NCBI GenBank assembly: GCA_933822405.4
Contig: CAKOGP040002036.1
Span: 170,830 to 234,829 of the forward strand
Reading direction: 5' to 3'
Length of the DNA stretch: 64,000 nt
From: Cylindrotheca closterium
Lineage: Eukaryota; Bacillariophyta; Bacillariophyceae; Bacillariales; Bacillariaceae
Positions 11,884-23,632 of this stretch are shown here, in pieces (the stretch's first letter is position 1; each line of letters starts with the position of its first letter). The notes beneath the pieces were generated by a model, which saw only the letters and a list, made by a program, of their open reading frames with translations, was not told the origin of the DNA and ran no database searches. Made by a program: the position numbers and the translations under genes.

Positions 11884-12256
11884 GCTGACCCAGAATTTCA
11901 CTATTCTTTGTAGAAGACTGACCCAGAATTTCACTATTCTTTGTAGGAGACTGACCAGAATTGTAGGTATTTATTCTTTGTAGAAGACTGGCCCAGAATT
12001 CATTTCTTCCACCAGTACCTGATACTCTCCGAGAAAATAAGATACGTTCTAATAGTACTCTGGATGAGCCCTGATCGATCACAGAACAGGGACTGAAACG
12101 TCGCCCTGTACTCACACAAGAGGTATTTTGATTTCGATAAGATACGTTCTAATAGTACTCTGGATGAGCCCTGATGAATGATCATATTGATCATATTGAT
12201 CACAGAACAGGGACTGAAAAGTCGCCCTGTACTCACAAGAGGTATTTTGATTTCGA
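11884..12256. repeat. Two adjacent tandem duplications
   Basis: At 11884-11995 a unit built on CCAGAATTTCACTATTCTTT plus GTAGAAGACTG is repeated about three times with decay. At 12041-12256 a second unit (GATACGTTCTAATAGTACTC ... AGGTATTTTGATTTCGA) occurs twice, starting 12041 and 12141; the second copy has an extra ATCATATTGATCATATTG. Confidence 0.85.
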
Positions 12257-13152
12257 CCGCCACTAATGTGCTCCGATGATGTCATCACTGCATGTCAGTT
12301 TGTACTGCAGGAGAGACTGACTGCATATTGTGACTCGTGGTGCTTCTCGCTGATTCTGGTCAAGACGACACGATATGCTCAACCAGAATTTATCTCTTTT
12401 CTTGTGAAAGATCTACCGGTCTTCCATTTCATCTGGTCGAATACTTTCGCTTGGTTGTGGATTGGTTATCATATTGTGCATGGTTGGCAGTCGTGTGGCG
12501 GCAAGAGTCGTCGTCAGTCGTCAGTGGGAGCAATTGCATTTCAGATCCTTTGTACCTGGTAGGGAGGTACCGGCAAGTGGCAAGCGGCAAGAGATCCAAT
12601 TCATGATAGAGTGATTGAGTGAGTGTCGTCGATTCAAACTCGATCGTCCATCATCCATAGCATGCCAATCTATCCTTCATTGCTTCAGCGACCGATCATT
12701 CCGTTCCTTCCAGCTAGATGTTCGATTTTCTGTTCGTTCTATTCTTCAATGTGGTTTCCATTTGAAGAGCGTCTGCGACTCACTCGTTTGGATTCTTCTC
12801 CTGATCAGCCCGAAAAGTCCATCTCTCGTCCAAGCCTTCACAAAGAACCATCACTACGTCGTGAAGATATCCTGCCGGTCATAATTCATTCGAAAACTGT
12901 GACGTTCGTGGTCTAATAGTGCTCACAATGGATGATTATTCGGGTCCTCGCCGCCACCTTGATCCAAGTGCAGTATACTGTCAATGACAGGCTTGGAGGA
13001 CTTCTTGAACTGAACTGAGTTTTATGACAGCGGAAAAGCAACGCGACCGAGGAAACCAATGTTGTTTGCGGAACTCAAAGAATCAAACTCGCATTCAGAC
13101 TGACAACTTGACTGGCCCTTTCTTGCATGAAGCGAAATTCCAATCGCTTCGT

Positions 13153-13522
13153 GAGGAAGCAGCAACTACAGTCATATTTTGAGGAGCATAGTCACTTTTT
13201 GCTTCTTTCTTCACACAACAAAACACTACTACTACGACTACTACCGGTAAACATGGTCTGGGCGCATATTGTCGTTCGATTTCAACAAGTACCTCTTCTT
13301 GGGATGAATGGTCTGTCGCGTGGTACATCCTTTCCGCAAGGAAGCAGCGAGCATCTTCTTTCAGGAGCATACTACGAGCCAAATCTGTTGTTGCCCCTAT
13401 ACGCTCAAGCATTGGTGAAGTCTTCACTTTTCCTTTTTCTTCACAACAGAGTACTACTACTACCGGGTGCATATTGTCGGTTGATTTCAGCAAGGTGCTT
13501 CTTCTTCTTTGGAGGTAAGAAG
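13153..13522. repeat. Two-copy tandem repeat, ~185 bp
   Basis: The unit beginning GGAAGCAGC, passing through AGGAGCAT, a CTTCTTTCTTCACA-like tract and ACTACTACTACC, and ending in a GCATATTGTCG block, occurs at about 13153-13337 and again at 13338-13522 with indels. Confidence 0.75.
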
Positions 13523-14499
13523 AGGTGTCTGTCATTTTGGGGATGCTCGTAAATGCCAATGGCGTCGTCGTTCCATCCCCCGGGCAGTAACAATTGGATC
13601 GACAATCAACCTTTGGAGGAAGGGAAAGAAGTTCACAGAAAGTCTTGGTACACTTAATGGTCATCATGGACTTTCGAGAATGAATGAATGATTCAAGTGC
13701 CTTGAAATATTTCTAAAGCATCGTCTCCTTCGCCTAGTACACTACAGTAGCTCGCTGTAGGAGATCAAATGATATGCGACCTCTCTGTATAGAGACACTG
13801 GCGGGATCGTCGTGTGGTTCTCGGAGTGTCAAGGGCCGAGCACTAAAGCTATACTACTCGAGCATAGTATTCGTGTGGTTGTTATCCTTCCAGTGTGAGT
13901 CAGCCAATCGATCATGCCTTTTGCAGACACCAGCAAAGAAAGAGGGAATGCTCTTTGTATCAGCCATTCATCATGCATTGGCTGGCAGCAGCATACCTCC
14001 AAAAAATCATCATCATTCCAATTTCTTTTGGATTAGTAGCTGCCGTTTGTCATGCTATAATGAATTCAAGAAGCTTCAAAGCCTCACGCTTTGACATTCG
14101 TGGACTAGGCTCTTGATTGTAAACTGTGCTGTCACTATCGTCGTTGCAATCATGGTTAATGCTGAAAAGTGGTGTCAACTTCTCATACGTATCTATGTTC
14201 TTTTTCATAATCTCATCATCGACCTCGTCGCATCAAGAGGTTTCGTTTTCGATTTGCGTAGAAAGTTCGTAAGCGTGGTACTGGAGAAAAGGTGGAGGTC
14301 CATCGAATCATAGGACTGCAATTGACACTACCTAAGACCCTTGAGCTTAGGACCTCGTTCCGATTGCAAATTTTGGGATTGTAACATAAAGTAGATGTTC
14401 TTTTTATCTATAGTAGATGTCTGTCAACTCTTATTAGCTGACTTTGCTCTAGATTAGATCAGTTTACAAGAAATTCCATCAAATCTCCTTGAAATTGTC

Positions 14500-17400
14500 G
14501 GAAAGAGATGCGTGGGAAAGTGGAGCTGAACATCTCATGTACACTGTAGCATTCCCAAACAACAGCCAAATCCGATTACTATGAGCATATTGGACACATT
14601 GATCAGGGTCCCATTGTGTAGAGGAATCTACAGGGCGACTGGGAAAGATTCTCAGCCGCTTCTTGGAGGAATGCCAAATGGATCACTCACGTCAAGCTAA
14701 TGCCGTTCAAACACTTCTAACTAGGAAACCCCGCATACCAACCCACCTAACCTTGTTACATGTATCCACAAACGATAGATAAGTGTTAGAATAAAGAAAT
14801 CTGAAGGTTTGAAGCTAACCATGCGTCCAATACTGGCTTTTGAACGAGACAGAACTTACATGTTTTCTGGCCCCATTGAGGCCGCTGTATGTTTGATGTA
14901 GGCCGAATGTATCAGTGAGTCGCATACTACCCGAGACTTGAAGATCTATAGAAAGAATTGGGGTATTGTTGAGTGGTTTTCTCTTTCCATGGCCGCCATG
15001 GAGACCTGCCCAACGATCACAAACCGGTAATAAAACCGAGCCAACTCGCCATTTTGGCCGGCATTTCTCTTCTGAAAGTCAGATCTTTCTGGAAGACGAT
15101 CCAGTCGCTTTTATTTGGTCCACAGAAGAGATTGGTGTATTGTTGCTTCGTTTTCGAGCCTTGCTGGGTCCACCAACGCCAGCTTCTTAAAAAAACCAGA
15201 TTTTGGAACTAGAGCTCGGGTTCGAATTGGGCGGGTTCTAGCACCATTAGACACCAGCTGCTTTGACCCAAGGCTTTCATATCATTCAAAGAATATCCTG
15301 CGCCCATGGATACGACTTCTAAATTCATGAAGGCTCCGTGGGACGCCGATAAGTGAATGGCGGAGGATCTTGGGATATGAAAAAATGTTCTGTTTGTTCC
15401 CAGAGAAAGTAAATTTTCCATTTTCTTTCATGCTGAGCCGTTCCTATAGCTTCTTGAGAGTCATTCTTGAGTTTCGATCCGACTTTCACATGGTTTACAC
15501 AGAGAATATGGGCTCCGATTCACCATTTTTGTTGCCATGACGAGATGAATAGAAAATGGATGGACTGGAGACGGACGGACGACGCCAGGTTCAAATGCAA
15601 AACTCGTCGACAAGAGCTAAGTCTCGTACCATACGACCTTGTTCTGATTACAAAACTTGTTATTCTGACATATAGTATGCGGAATTTTGTTTATTTTCAA
15701 CGCCTGTCAAATTCATATTGAGAACTTCGGTCTAAAACAGATCAAATTCCAGGAAAAACCAACGAGTCACCTGTTGCTCTTCACATAGTAAGTCAATTCG
15801 AAACCGTAGCCCAAGGTTCTTTTCCACCATAGCATTCCAAAAAATGCTTAATATTGATTATTTGGAGTATGCTAGGAGACTTTGGTAACGGTCTCATAGT
15901 GTCTGGGTATCTACAGAGTGACTGGGAAAGACTCTTGGCCTTTTCATGAGAGTAAGTTGGATTGGTAACCCAGGTCAAGCAATTGCCGTTGAAACACTTC
16001 TACCTAGAATATCCACCTTCCAAAGTACCCAAACCTTGATGTATGTACCCATGGACCAAAAAGATGCGTTAGAACATAGAAGTTCAAAGAAACTAGGCTC
16101 GCAATGCAACCAACACTGGTTAGGGGTAAAACTCACAGGTGTCCTGACGCCATTGTGGCCCTTGTTTGTTTGATCTAGTCCGATTCTATAAGCGAATCAC
16201 ATGCTTCCCTGACCTGAGGGATAATTAGAAAGCATTGGTGTATTGTTGAGTGATTTTCTCTATCAATGGCGGGTAGGGGGACCTGCCCAACGATGGTAAA
16301 CCGACAGTTTGTTCCGGATCATTCCGCCAGTTTGGTCGACACTTCTCTTCTAATAGAAGGTCAATTACCTCTGGGAAACGACCCAGTCACTTTTGTTAGA
16401 TCCAAAGAAGAGATTGGTGCATTGCTGTTGTGTTTTCGCGGCTTGCCGGGTCCACCAACACTGATTTCATACGGGCAACAGATTTTGAGTCTACCGCTTG
16501 GCTTCGATTTCGGTGCATCTTGAGACCATTCGACATCGTCCTCTTGAATTCAAGGCTTTCGTGTCACTCAAAGAAGATATTGCGCCCTTTGATACGACTT
16601 GTAAATCCATGAGGGCTACGTAGGACGCCCAGAAGCGAAGGGACGAAAATGTTGAGCTTGGAAAAGTGGTCCTGTTTGTGCCCAAAGAAGGCAAATATTC
16701 CAAATTCTTTCATACTGGGCCCTTCCTAGAAGGCCAGGAGATTCATAGCTCCTAATATCAATCAAATGTTCATGCAGTGAACAAAATATTCTGGGCTCCA
16801 ACTCACCATTGATGATGTTGTAAAGAGGAAAACCACCTTCGATGTGATCATTGATTGACCGGAGACGGGCGGACGTCACCCCGACCGAAATGCAAAATTC
16901 AGAGGCAATAATGAGAGCGACCTTGTTCTGGTTACAAATCTTGTTATTCCGATATAACCAATATGCTATTTTTCTTCATTCTAGAGTGTCAGTGTACTTC
17001 AAACCGCGAGGTTTGGTCCAGAATGGATCAAATTCCAGGAAAACCCTTGGAGTCCACTGTCGCCTTTTCGAATGAGGTCCAGCAAAAATCGGAGCCCTTG
17101 GGCTCATTTCCGCCGTATCATATTCCTAAATGACACCCAAAACCGAATGGTATGTGTATATTTGAATGCGTTGGGTCAGGGTCTTACCGTGTTTGGATAC
17201 ATATAGGGCGACTGGAAAGATCCTTGGCCAGCATCTTTGGACTCTTGATATCACGAGGACTGAACGAATGAATCAATCACCCAATAAGTCAAAGTGATAA
17301 GGCCATTGAAACACCCCCCATCAATTTCCAACCCACCTGGCCTTAATGTGTTTGCCCAAGGATGCCAAATAAGTGATGGAATGAAGAAGTTAAGTGAAAT

Positions 17401-17590
17401 TAGGCCAACCATTCGACCAGTACCACTTTACTTCTTGCGTCCTAACTTCATTTGAGGGCAGTGCATGTATCTATGGATGGTTGATCTAGCGAGGCCGATT
17501 GATTTCTATCGACATTTTCTCATCCATAGCGATCCATAGACGAAATTGGCGTATTGTTGCGTAAGACCCAGCCCCATGGAGATGAGAATC
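14500..17590. repeat. Decayed ~1.29 kb tandem repeat, about 2.4 copies
   Basis: Three diverged direct copies: about 14500-15785, 15786-17085 and a partial third at 17086-17590. An anchor motif CGACTGGGAAAGA-like occurs near 14634, 15917 and 17208, a spacing of about 1283 and 1291 bp. Further collinear anchors are TGCCGTT.AAACACTTCTA, GTATTGTTGAGTG.TTTTCTC and GGAGACGG.CGGACG. Copies carry many substitutions and indels and no shared long ORF. On the minus strand copies 1 and 2 share short similar peptides (SLGTNRT..., A.M.L.VVS.GA..SL.D.KAL), so the unit could descend from a coding element. Confidence 0.8.
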
Positions 17591-18879
17591 CCAAATATTT
17601 TACAACTCCAACCAGTAGATAAAACCGATGCATGGAACAAAGATAGATCAATATAATACTATTGATCATCATGCCTTGGGATTTCGACACCTTTGTTTGC
17701 ATGTGGAGACCCCATTCTGAACCCCAAAGGTGCATCCAACAAAAAGAGTTCGAGCAGCCAATAGTAACACTTGTGGCGTAAGATGGTTGAATGAATAAAT
17801 AATGATTGTTGCCAAACATAAAGAACTTGAAGAATCATCGCAGCTCGTGTCGTTGGCCTTCTTGATTAACCTGATGGGGAATGTGAAATGATGCAATGGC
17901 TTTTTTGCAGAGCTCCAGAATCTTGTTCTGTACCATGGGCACTTTTCATGGTGTGTCCCACAAGCTTCCTTGTCAACACCAAGTTTCCGACCTTTATGGT
18001 GATGATGACGATGATGATGGATGGATGGATGGACGGATGGGTTCTCTGTTGGCTTCCCCACACTCCTCGTCGTTTTGATAGTCGAAACGAACCCAACACT
18101 TCCTGCTACTGGAGCAATGCTATACCATTACCTAGCTGCGCATCTATCTATCCATTCATTCATTCATTCCTTTTCTTGCAGTGGTTTTGATGTATATAAG
18201 ATAGGAGCGACCTCCCCAACGCATACCCTCTGGTGGGTATGATCATCTCGTTTGGGAAAACGAGCGATGGGCGGGACTTGTTTAGGCGCTATCATAATCT
18301 ATCGATACCATCCTTGTCGATACTGACTGTAGTTCGGAGTTCGGAACAGTCGAAGATGATCTTACATTATTTGCAGCAGGTCCATCTGCATCCATGGTTG
18401 GCCCACCCCAGTACTGTACTGCATGTAGCGTTTATCTGCAATTGATTCCATACATTTTATCGAATCACAATTTTGAAAATCTTTTTCTAAAAGGATGCTA
18501 CTGATGTGCACAATCAATCAATCAATATCGCTGACTGTCGCTACGGTTGCGCATTTTAGAATATATATATATAACTTTTTTTGTTCCATGCTGCCCTTTT
18601 GTTTTTGTGTGTGAGTGTGCCAGTGCGAAAATGGAACAACAAGTGTCCATTTACATACAGTGCAGCATCAGTAGCTCTCTAATCGTAGTATTGGAGAAAC
18701 GACGACCGTTCAATCACCATGCATGAATGAATCAGTCGTTCCGTTTCCCACTTTCCCCTCGTAAGTGTTTATGCTTTCTTTGTTCTTTATCAGCGCGGTA
18801 TTCCTAGTGTCCCCATGATGCAGTCATTCTTCTTCTTTTTCTTCTTATCATTAACAATACTTCTTCTTTTTCCTTCTTT
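17591..18879. other. Intergenic
   Basis: No supported gene. Contains GATGATGATG/GATGGATGG simple repeats at about 17999-18040, ATTC microsatellite at about 18150-18170, and a pyrimidine-rich tract next to the 3' end of the downstream minus-strand gene (18823-18880). Confidence 0.5.
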
Positions 18880-19923
18880 TTAAAAGGACTGCGATGCCAA
18901 GTAATACTTGCCTTCGGGACACAAGACAATTCCATTGTTGCTCTTCATCTTGTCATTTTCCTTTTCGTCGTAATCATTCATTCCTCTTCCAAATGGAATA
19001 CTGCAGGGTGGCAAATGACACATGCCCTTTTGGGATTTGTAATAAGGTGGACACTTGGGTTGACATCCTCCCAATACTTTGGTTTCGCGTTCTTCGTCAC
19101 ACGTCCCAATGTATCGATTCTTATTGTCCCGGGGCAATTTCTTCCAAACTCTTGGTTCCGAAATTCGAGATCGATCGCATCGTCCCGTCATTGGATTGTA
19201 ATAAAAACGACCGGGAACACTGGGCAAATTGCATTCCGTGAGGCTGGTGGTGGAAGGGGGCAAAATGGCATTTTGCGATTGACTCCCCGCCTTTTGCTGC
19301 TGCATCTTTTGGATGCGAATCTCATGACGTGCTTGAATCAAATCCCCGCATTGATCCGATTCGCAACAATAGGCACCAATTCTATGCAAATTTTTGTTGT
19401 TGTTGCTGTTGTTGTTGTCGTTCGGACAAGTCATGGAATGTTGGGGCATGGAATCCTTGAGTTGAATGCACTTGCCTCGTTTGGAATTGTAACCACGGGG
19501 ACAGGGAGAATGGCATTGCGTTCCGTATCGTTGATAATCGACGGGACAGGTTGGAACGGAAGCCGGATCCTTGTTGCTGTTGTTGTTGTTGTTGCTGCTC
19601 TTGTCATCATTAGTATCACTATCATTATCATTAGTATTAGCATTGGCATTCAATGATGGTTGGCAATACGATTGCGATTGAGTGGGCGTGGTGATCAATT
19701 CCCAACCAGTCTTGCAGGTCGCATCGACAATTTCTCGGGCCATTTCGTTGCGTTCTCGTACGCAATTACTGCCATTGTTAATGTAAACACCAACGACATT
19801 GGGTTCCTTGGGACATTCGGCCAATTGGACCGTGTCTGCTTGGACGGTGGTGAAACGAGAACACAACAGAAGCATCATCCATACCGGTAGAGCGCTGCTA
19901 TTGAAGAATGCCATCATCATCAT
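18880..19923 (-). CDS. Secreted Cys-rich protein with Asn/Asp-rich linkers
   Basis: Single-exon, 347 aa, not assignable to a named family. Residues 1-29 are a signal peptide (hydrophobic MALPVWMMLLL-type core, likely cut after VQA29), so the product enters the secretory pathway. About 25 Cys are spread over Cys-rich patches separated by Asn/Asp/Ser-rich linkers. A module C-x3-C-P-x2-Y-x3-(K/R)-x2-C-like occurs twice: CHSPCPRGYNSKRGKC and CQPKCPPYYKSQKGMC. Such modules are seen in secreted stramenopile proteins. A wall or extracellular role is inference. The ATG at 19923 is the first of four consecutive in-frame ATGs (19923-19912). Codon-length Asn runs are typical of low-complexity expansions. 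Confidence 0.85.
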   Translation of the reverse strand: MMMMAFFNSSALPVWMMLLLCSRFTTVQADTVQLAECPKEPNVVGVYINNGSNCVRERNEMAREIVDATCKTGWELITTPTQSQSYCQPSLNANANTNDNDSDTNDDKSSNNNNNSNKDPASVPTCPVDYQRYGTQCHSPCPRGYNSKRGKCIQLKDSMPQHSMTCPNDNNNSNNNKNLHRIGAYCCESDQCGDLIQARHEIRIQKMQQQKAGSQSQNAILPPSTTSLTECNLPSVPGRFYYNPMTGRCDRSRISEPRVWKKLPRDNKNRYIGTCDEERETKVLGGCQPKCPPYYKSQKGMCHLPPCSIPFGRGMNDYDEKENDKMKSNNGIVLCPEGKYYLASQSF

Positions 19924-20835
19924 TGTTTAGTGTGTGTTTGTGATTGTGTTTGAGCTTTACTCTATAAGGCGTACAGAAGAAGAGAAGCTTTGCTGTAATG
20001 CAATAGACGTATTACGGTAGGTATACAAGAGATGTTTGTTACAATGCTATATCACAGATGTTTTTTCTTTCTTTTTTTTCTTCTATTCATTGGTTGTCCA
20101 CGATTTTTCACAATCGAAATCTGATCGATCTGGCGATTCTTATTGCCTGTGTAATTAGGTGTCAATGGAGGGCTGGTGCGAGACGGCCCGGTCTTGAATC
20201 CGATTTGATTTCGACCATACCTACAGTACCGTAGCGGAACGGACCGGTACATTGGTACCTGGTACCGGTACCTTCGTCTACGATAGGCAGGCAGGTCATA
20301 TCATGTTTGGAGTATGGACAGGCGCAAGGGGCGAATCAATCAATCAGAAGTCAAAAATCGACTGTCCCGACTTAAAATCATGACAGAGGATCCGAAACAA
20401 AAAACTGATTGAATGACAGCTGACAGCTGACTCCTCCAACCATCCTTCACAACTCTCTTTCTCATCATTCTCTTGTACCGGTGTATATCTAATATTGTGT
20501 CCGCAAATTGTGGTTGCTCTTGTCAGGAGATATATAATATATACAATACCATACAATACAATACGACAAGCAATCTACAGTACAACAAATAACAACCAGA
20601 GAATCAATCATCCATTGATTGATTCACACAGTGATTACTGCCAGTAGGTACTATACACGTAACGTCGTCGTCGTGTGCCATAGCACCCATTTTATATATC
20701 AAAATAAATAATCCAGCAAAATACACAATCACAAATCGATCCAAGCACCACACAACTAACGACACACTAACTAACTAATCCAACACTCAACTACGGTATT
20801 TACAAACAAAAAAAATCAATCCTACATCATTCGTC
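19924..20835. other. Divergent intergenic region (promoters)
   Basis: 912 bp between two divergently transcribed genes, so it should contain both promoters. Palindromic ACCGGTACATTGGTACC / TGGTACCGGTACC at about 20241-20272, a TATATAATATATA stretch near 20529-20541, and A/C-rich sequence before the plus-strand ATG (20690-20835, probable 5' UTR). Confidence 0.55.
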
Positions 20836-22047
20836 ATGGCATCTGACGAAGAACGTGCCAGGATCATGGCGGAATACCTTGCCGAAACCAACAATGGGGA
20901 TGAGGAGGAGGAAGAAGAATTTCAAGAAGAAGAAGAAGAAGACGACGACGAGGATGGTGAGTTTGTACAACAAGAAGGCGGCAGCAAAAAGAGCGTCAAT
21001 TGTCCAGTCTTGCAAGGACGATTCAAATTGAACGAGGAGCATCATTTGTTGTATTTGGGGACTTGGTGCATGAAACGTGATTTGGGTAGCAATTCGTCCG
21101 ATGCCAAGACGACCTTCAAGCTCAAATCCATTCATCCCATGCCCGATTCCTTTTCCTTGGGCAAACCTATTGCTGCTACTACTGTTACTGCTACTGCTGG
21201 CGAACAGAATAACAAGAAGGAACTAAAAATTGCCATGAATGGTTTTTTTCATACCGATCATACGGATCAGATTCAACCACATCGCAAGATTAAAGAAAAG
21301 GGAGTCGAGTTGGTACTGCTACAACAACAAGAAGGTAGTAAGAATGGCTCTTCCTCGACAACAACAAGCGGCAGCAGTTCATCGTCATCATCATCATCCT
21401 ATCAAGTCACGGGAACGGGAACCAATGAATTCGGTGCCTTTTATCTCAAGGGAACCTATAAACCCAATTCCAAAGAAAAGACCTATTGGTTGCAATGTGA
21501 AAAATTCTATGGGGTTCCTGGTGGTGGTGCTGACCAAGAAGAAGAAGAAGAAGAAGAGGACGATGAAATTGACTCGGAGGATGACCAAAAGAATGCTCAC
21601 GAATTGAATGAATTACAGGAAGATGCGGAATTGAGTGTGGAGGAATTGCAACAAAAGTATTATAGTGGGAACAATGGTACTACTCATGCTACTGCTACTG
21701 GTGCAAGTGCTACTGCTCCAACACCACCAAAGGCCAAGGCAAATAGTCGCAACAAGGCGGATCGTCAAGAACGTCTCAAGAAACGAAACAATGGAGGAAA
21801 GCAAGACGACCATCATACTACAAAGGGACAAGCAAAAGAAGAAGACGATCATGATGATGATGATGATGATGATGATGATGGCGACTCCAAGCCACCAGCG
21901 AAAAAACTCAAGGTACAGGAGCAGAAAGACGACGATAGTAAGAATGTCAGGAGTAAAAGTAAGAAGAGTTCAGCCGCCAAGAAACCAGTGGTGGCAGATG
22001 ATGATGACGACGACGACGATGATGATGACGATGATTGTGGTTTTTAA
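20836..22047 (+). CDS. Acidic, probably nuclear protein with paired beta-type motif
   Basis: Single exon, 403 aa. N-terminal acidic stretch (residues ~20-43), a folded core ~50-235, another acidic run (~237-255), a Lys/Arg-rich basic region (~300-325, RNKADRQERLKKR, possible NLS), a third acidic block and a final Asp run. The core contains the pattern GRFKLNEEHHLLYLGTW and later FGAFYLKGTYKP, both of the form (F)-x-L-x-G-x-(W/Y), suggesting two related beta-strand elements. ELSVEELQQKYY (residues ~267-278) resembles the acidic helix motif seen in SWR1/INO80-type chromatin proteins. Alternating acidic and basic tracts suit a histone- or RNA-binding nuclear factor, but no family was identified. 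Many trinucleotide runs (GAA, GAT) underlie the low complexity. Confidence 0.85.
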   Translation: MASDEERARIMAEYLAETNNGDEEEEEEFQEEEEEDDDEDGEFVQQEGGSKKSVNCPVLQGRFKLNEEHHLLYLGTWCMKRDLGSNSSDAKTTFKLKSIHPMPDSFSLGKPIAATTVTATAGEQNNKKELKIAMNGFFHTDHTDQIQPHRKIKEKGVELVLLQQQEGSKNGSSSTTTSGSSSSSSSSSYQVTGTGTNEFGAFYLKGTYKPNSKEKTYWLQCEKFYGVPGGGADQEEEEEEEDDEIDSEDDQKNAHELNELQEDAELSVEELQQKYYSGNNGTTHATATGASATAPTPPKAKANSRNKADRQERLKKRNNGGKQDDHHTTKGQAKEEDDHDDDDDDDDDGDSKPPAKKLKVQEQKDDDSKNVRSKSKKSSAAKKPVVADDDDDDDDDDDDDCGF

Positions 22048-22545
22048 TGGAAGATCATTGATGGAATGGAATTGAAATGCATCGACTAATGACGACGACG
22101 GAACTTGGGAACATAAATATATAGAAGAAAGTTGGAGTTGCACTAGGTCCCATACTACACTACACTACACTATGCTATCTATCTAATAGTAAGTGATTGA
22201 ATGAAGTATTAGATTTGGAGATCCATGATATTGTTGCTTCATGTCCTTATCGTGATACTGTTGCCGTAGGAGTTTGTTGTTGACGATGACTGTGAGAATT
22301 TTTTGAAGGATCATTGGATGGAATGATACTGAACTGAATTGGCTTCTTAAAAAGAAGAAGACTACGACACAAGGAGAAATAAATATACAGAAGAATGTTG
22401 ATGGTGTAGTAGGACTACGATACTATCCATCACAGTGACTGAGTGATTGAGTGAGGTATCGGATTTAGTGATACATGGTATCATCACTCCATGTCGTTAT
22501 GCTGCTACTGTTGCCGTAGGGTGCTCTTGATGATGACGATTGTTG
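22045..22545. repeat. Two-copy 250 bp tandem duplication
   Basis: The 3' flank of the acidic-protein gene is duplicated. GGATCATTG.ATGGAATG and ACTGTTGCCGTAGG recur 250 bp apart (the latter at about 22258 and 22508), with AAATAAATATA.AGAAGAA.GTTG between them in both copies. Confidence 0.75.
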
Positions 22546-23632
22546 GAGCTCTTGGTGACGATTGATTCTTGATCTATAATTAATTTTCGTATTGTATTCG
22601 AAACGAACGGCCACCAGAGTTGTAAGATACGATAGAAGTATAAGCTTGATCCAGAAGTCATTTCTTCTTGGCACCGCATCAAAAGGAGTAGAGAAGCATT
22701 GGAAGCGTCTCCTTTTCAAAACTACAAGGTATGCAGTATACAGTAGTATGCAGACGAAATGCAGAAAAGAGGACGAGGCGAGAGTGGAGCAGATAGCAAC
22801 CAATTGATGATCCAGCATGTCAGTCAGCACATTTTGGATTACTGGTGCTGTATAATACCATGATCCAGATATTTTAGTCAGTGCCTTGGCAGCAACGAGT
22901 GATGCACTACTGTAAGATGAGGCCAATGTACCGGTACCGTAGTCAGTGCCAGTGAACAAAGGATCAAAACATGACTACAAGTTGACCGAGAGTCATCGTG
23001 TTGATGAATATTCAAATATATCATATGATACATCCATCACGCACCAAGCAAGACAGACGGCCAACAAAAAGGTACTCTCGTAGAGGAAACCTGACGTGCT
23101 CTCTTCGACGTCTGCTCGCACAGGTGACATGTTGACGGCAGCCGGCGAATACAAACGCATGGTTCTGGAGCGGTTGCTGCTCGAAGTACCGCCAAAAGAA
23201 AGTGACGTTGCTTGATGGCTAATCAAACGTGAGGTCTTGTAAGGTGTCGGCTGGGCCGACGGACGTTATGTCACACGATGGTTCTCGTACGATGATTTCA
23301 AATTGTACCGAGCCAGACCGACCAAAATTTGGTGTGACCACGCGGTCTGGTCGGAGTCAACGCGATAATTACAAATAAACCAGAGCCAACCCTCTCTTCA
23401 CCGCCACCAGCCAAGCCTTTTTCAATGGTACTATCCTTACAGAATTACAATAACGGACTTCAAAGAATACCTTTACTTAGGTATTCGCTCCAAACTTCAA
23501 ACATTCAAACGGCAAAGTGTGGGCGGCAAAGATCATAGGCTGCAATCTGCAGATCTCTTGTAAGGAGTTTCCGTGACTTTCATCACGTCTACACAATATT
23601 TACTTTTACAAGTTATTATCCAACTTTCAAAC
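22546..23632. other. Intergenic, possible small membrane-protein ORF
   Basis: A 164-codon open frame at 22465-22959 (minus) starts with TTG and overlaps the duplication, so it is not called. At 22993-23160 (minus) an ATG ORF of 55 codons encodes one hydrophobic segment (ESTFLLAVCLAWCVM); it could be a small membrane protein or chance. The rest is the promoter region of the gene at 23633. Confidence 0.35.

Larger units (their letters stand above)
10691..14499. other. Gene-poor region with local duplications
   Basis: No convincing gene on either strand. Contains a TTTGCGG microsatellite-like stretch (about 11427-11470), a tandem cluster at 11884-12256 and a two-copy repeat at 13153-13522 (listed separately). 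A 190-codon ATG ORF at 13095-13667 (minus) lies on the last duplication and reads the two repeat copies in different frames, which argues against coding. Confidence 0.5.

Noticed and set aside
13095..13667. 190-codon ATG ORF on the minus strand
   Set aside because: Covers a tandem repeat whose two copies are read in different frames; low-complexity Val runs come from the ACTACTACT microsatellite.
17669..18099. His/Ser-rich ORFs on both strands
   Set aside because: Produced by the GATG/ATGG microsatellite; no conserved sequence beyond it.
19015..19656. 213-codon plus-strand ORF
   Set aside because: Antisense to the secreted Cys-rich gene; its hydrophobic Val runs are the complement of Asn codons.
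22465..22959. 164-codon ORF on the minus strand with one hydrophobic stretch
   Set aside because: Starts with TTG, has no early ATG, and overlaps the 250 bp tandem duplication.
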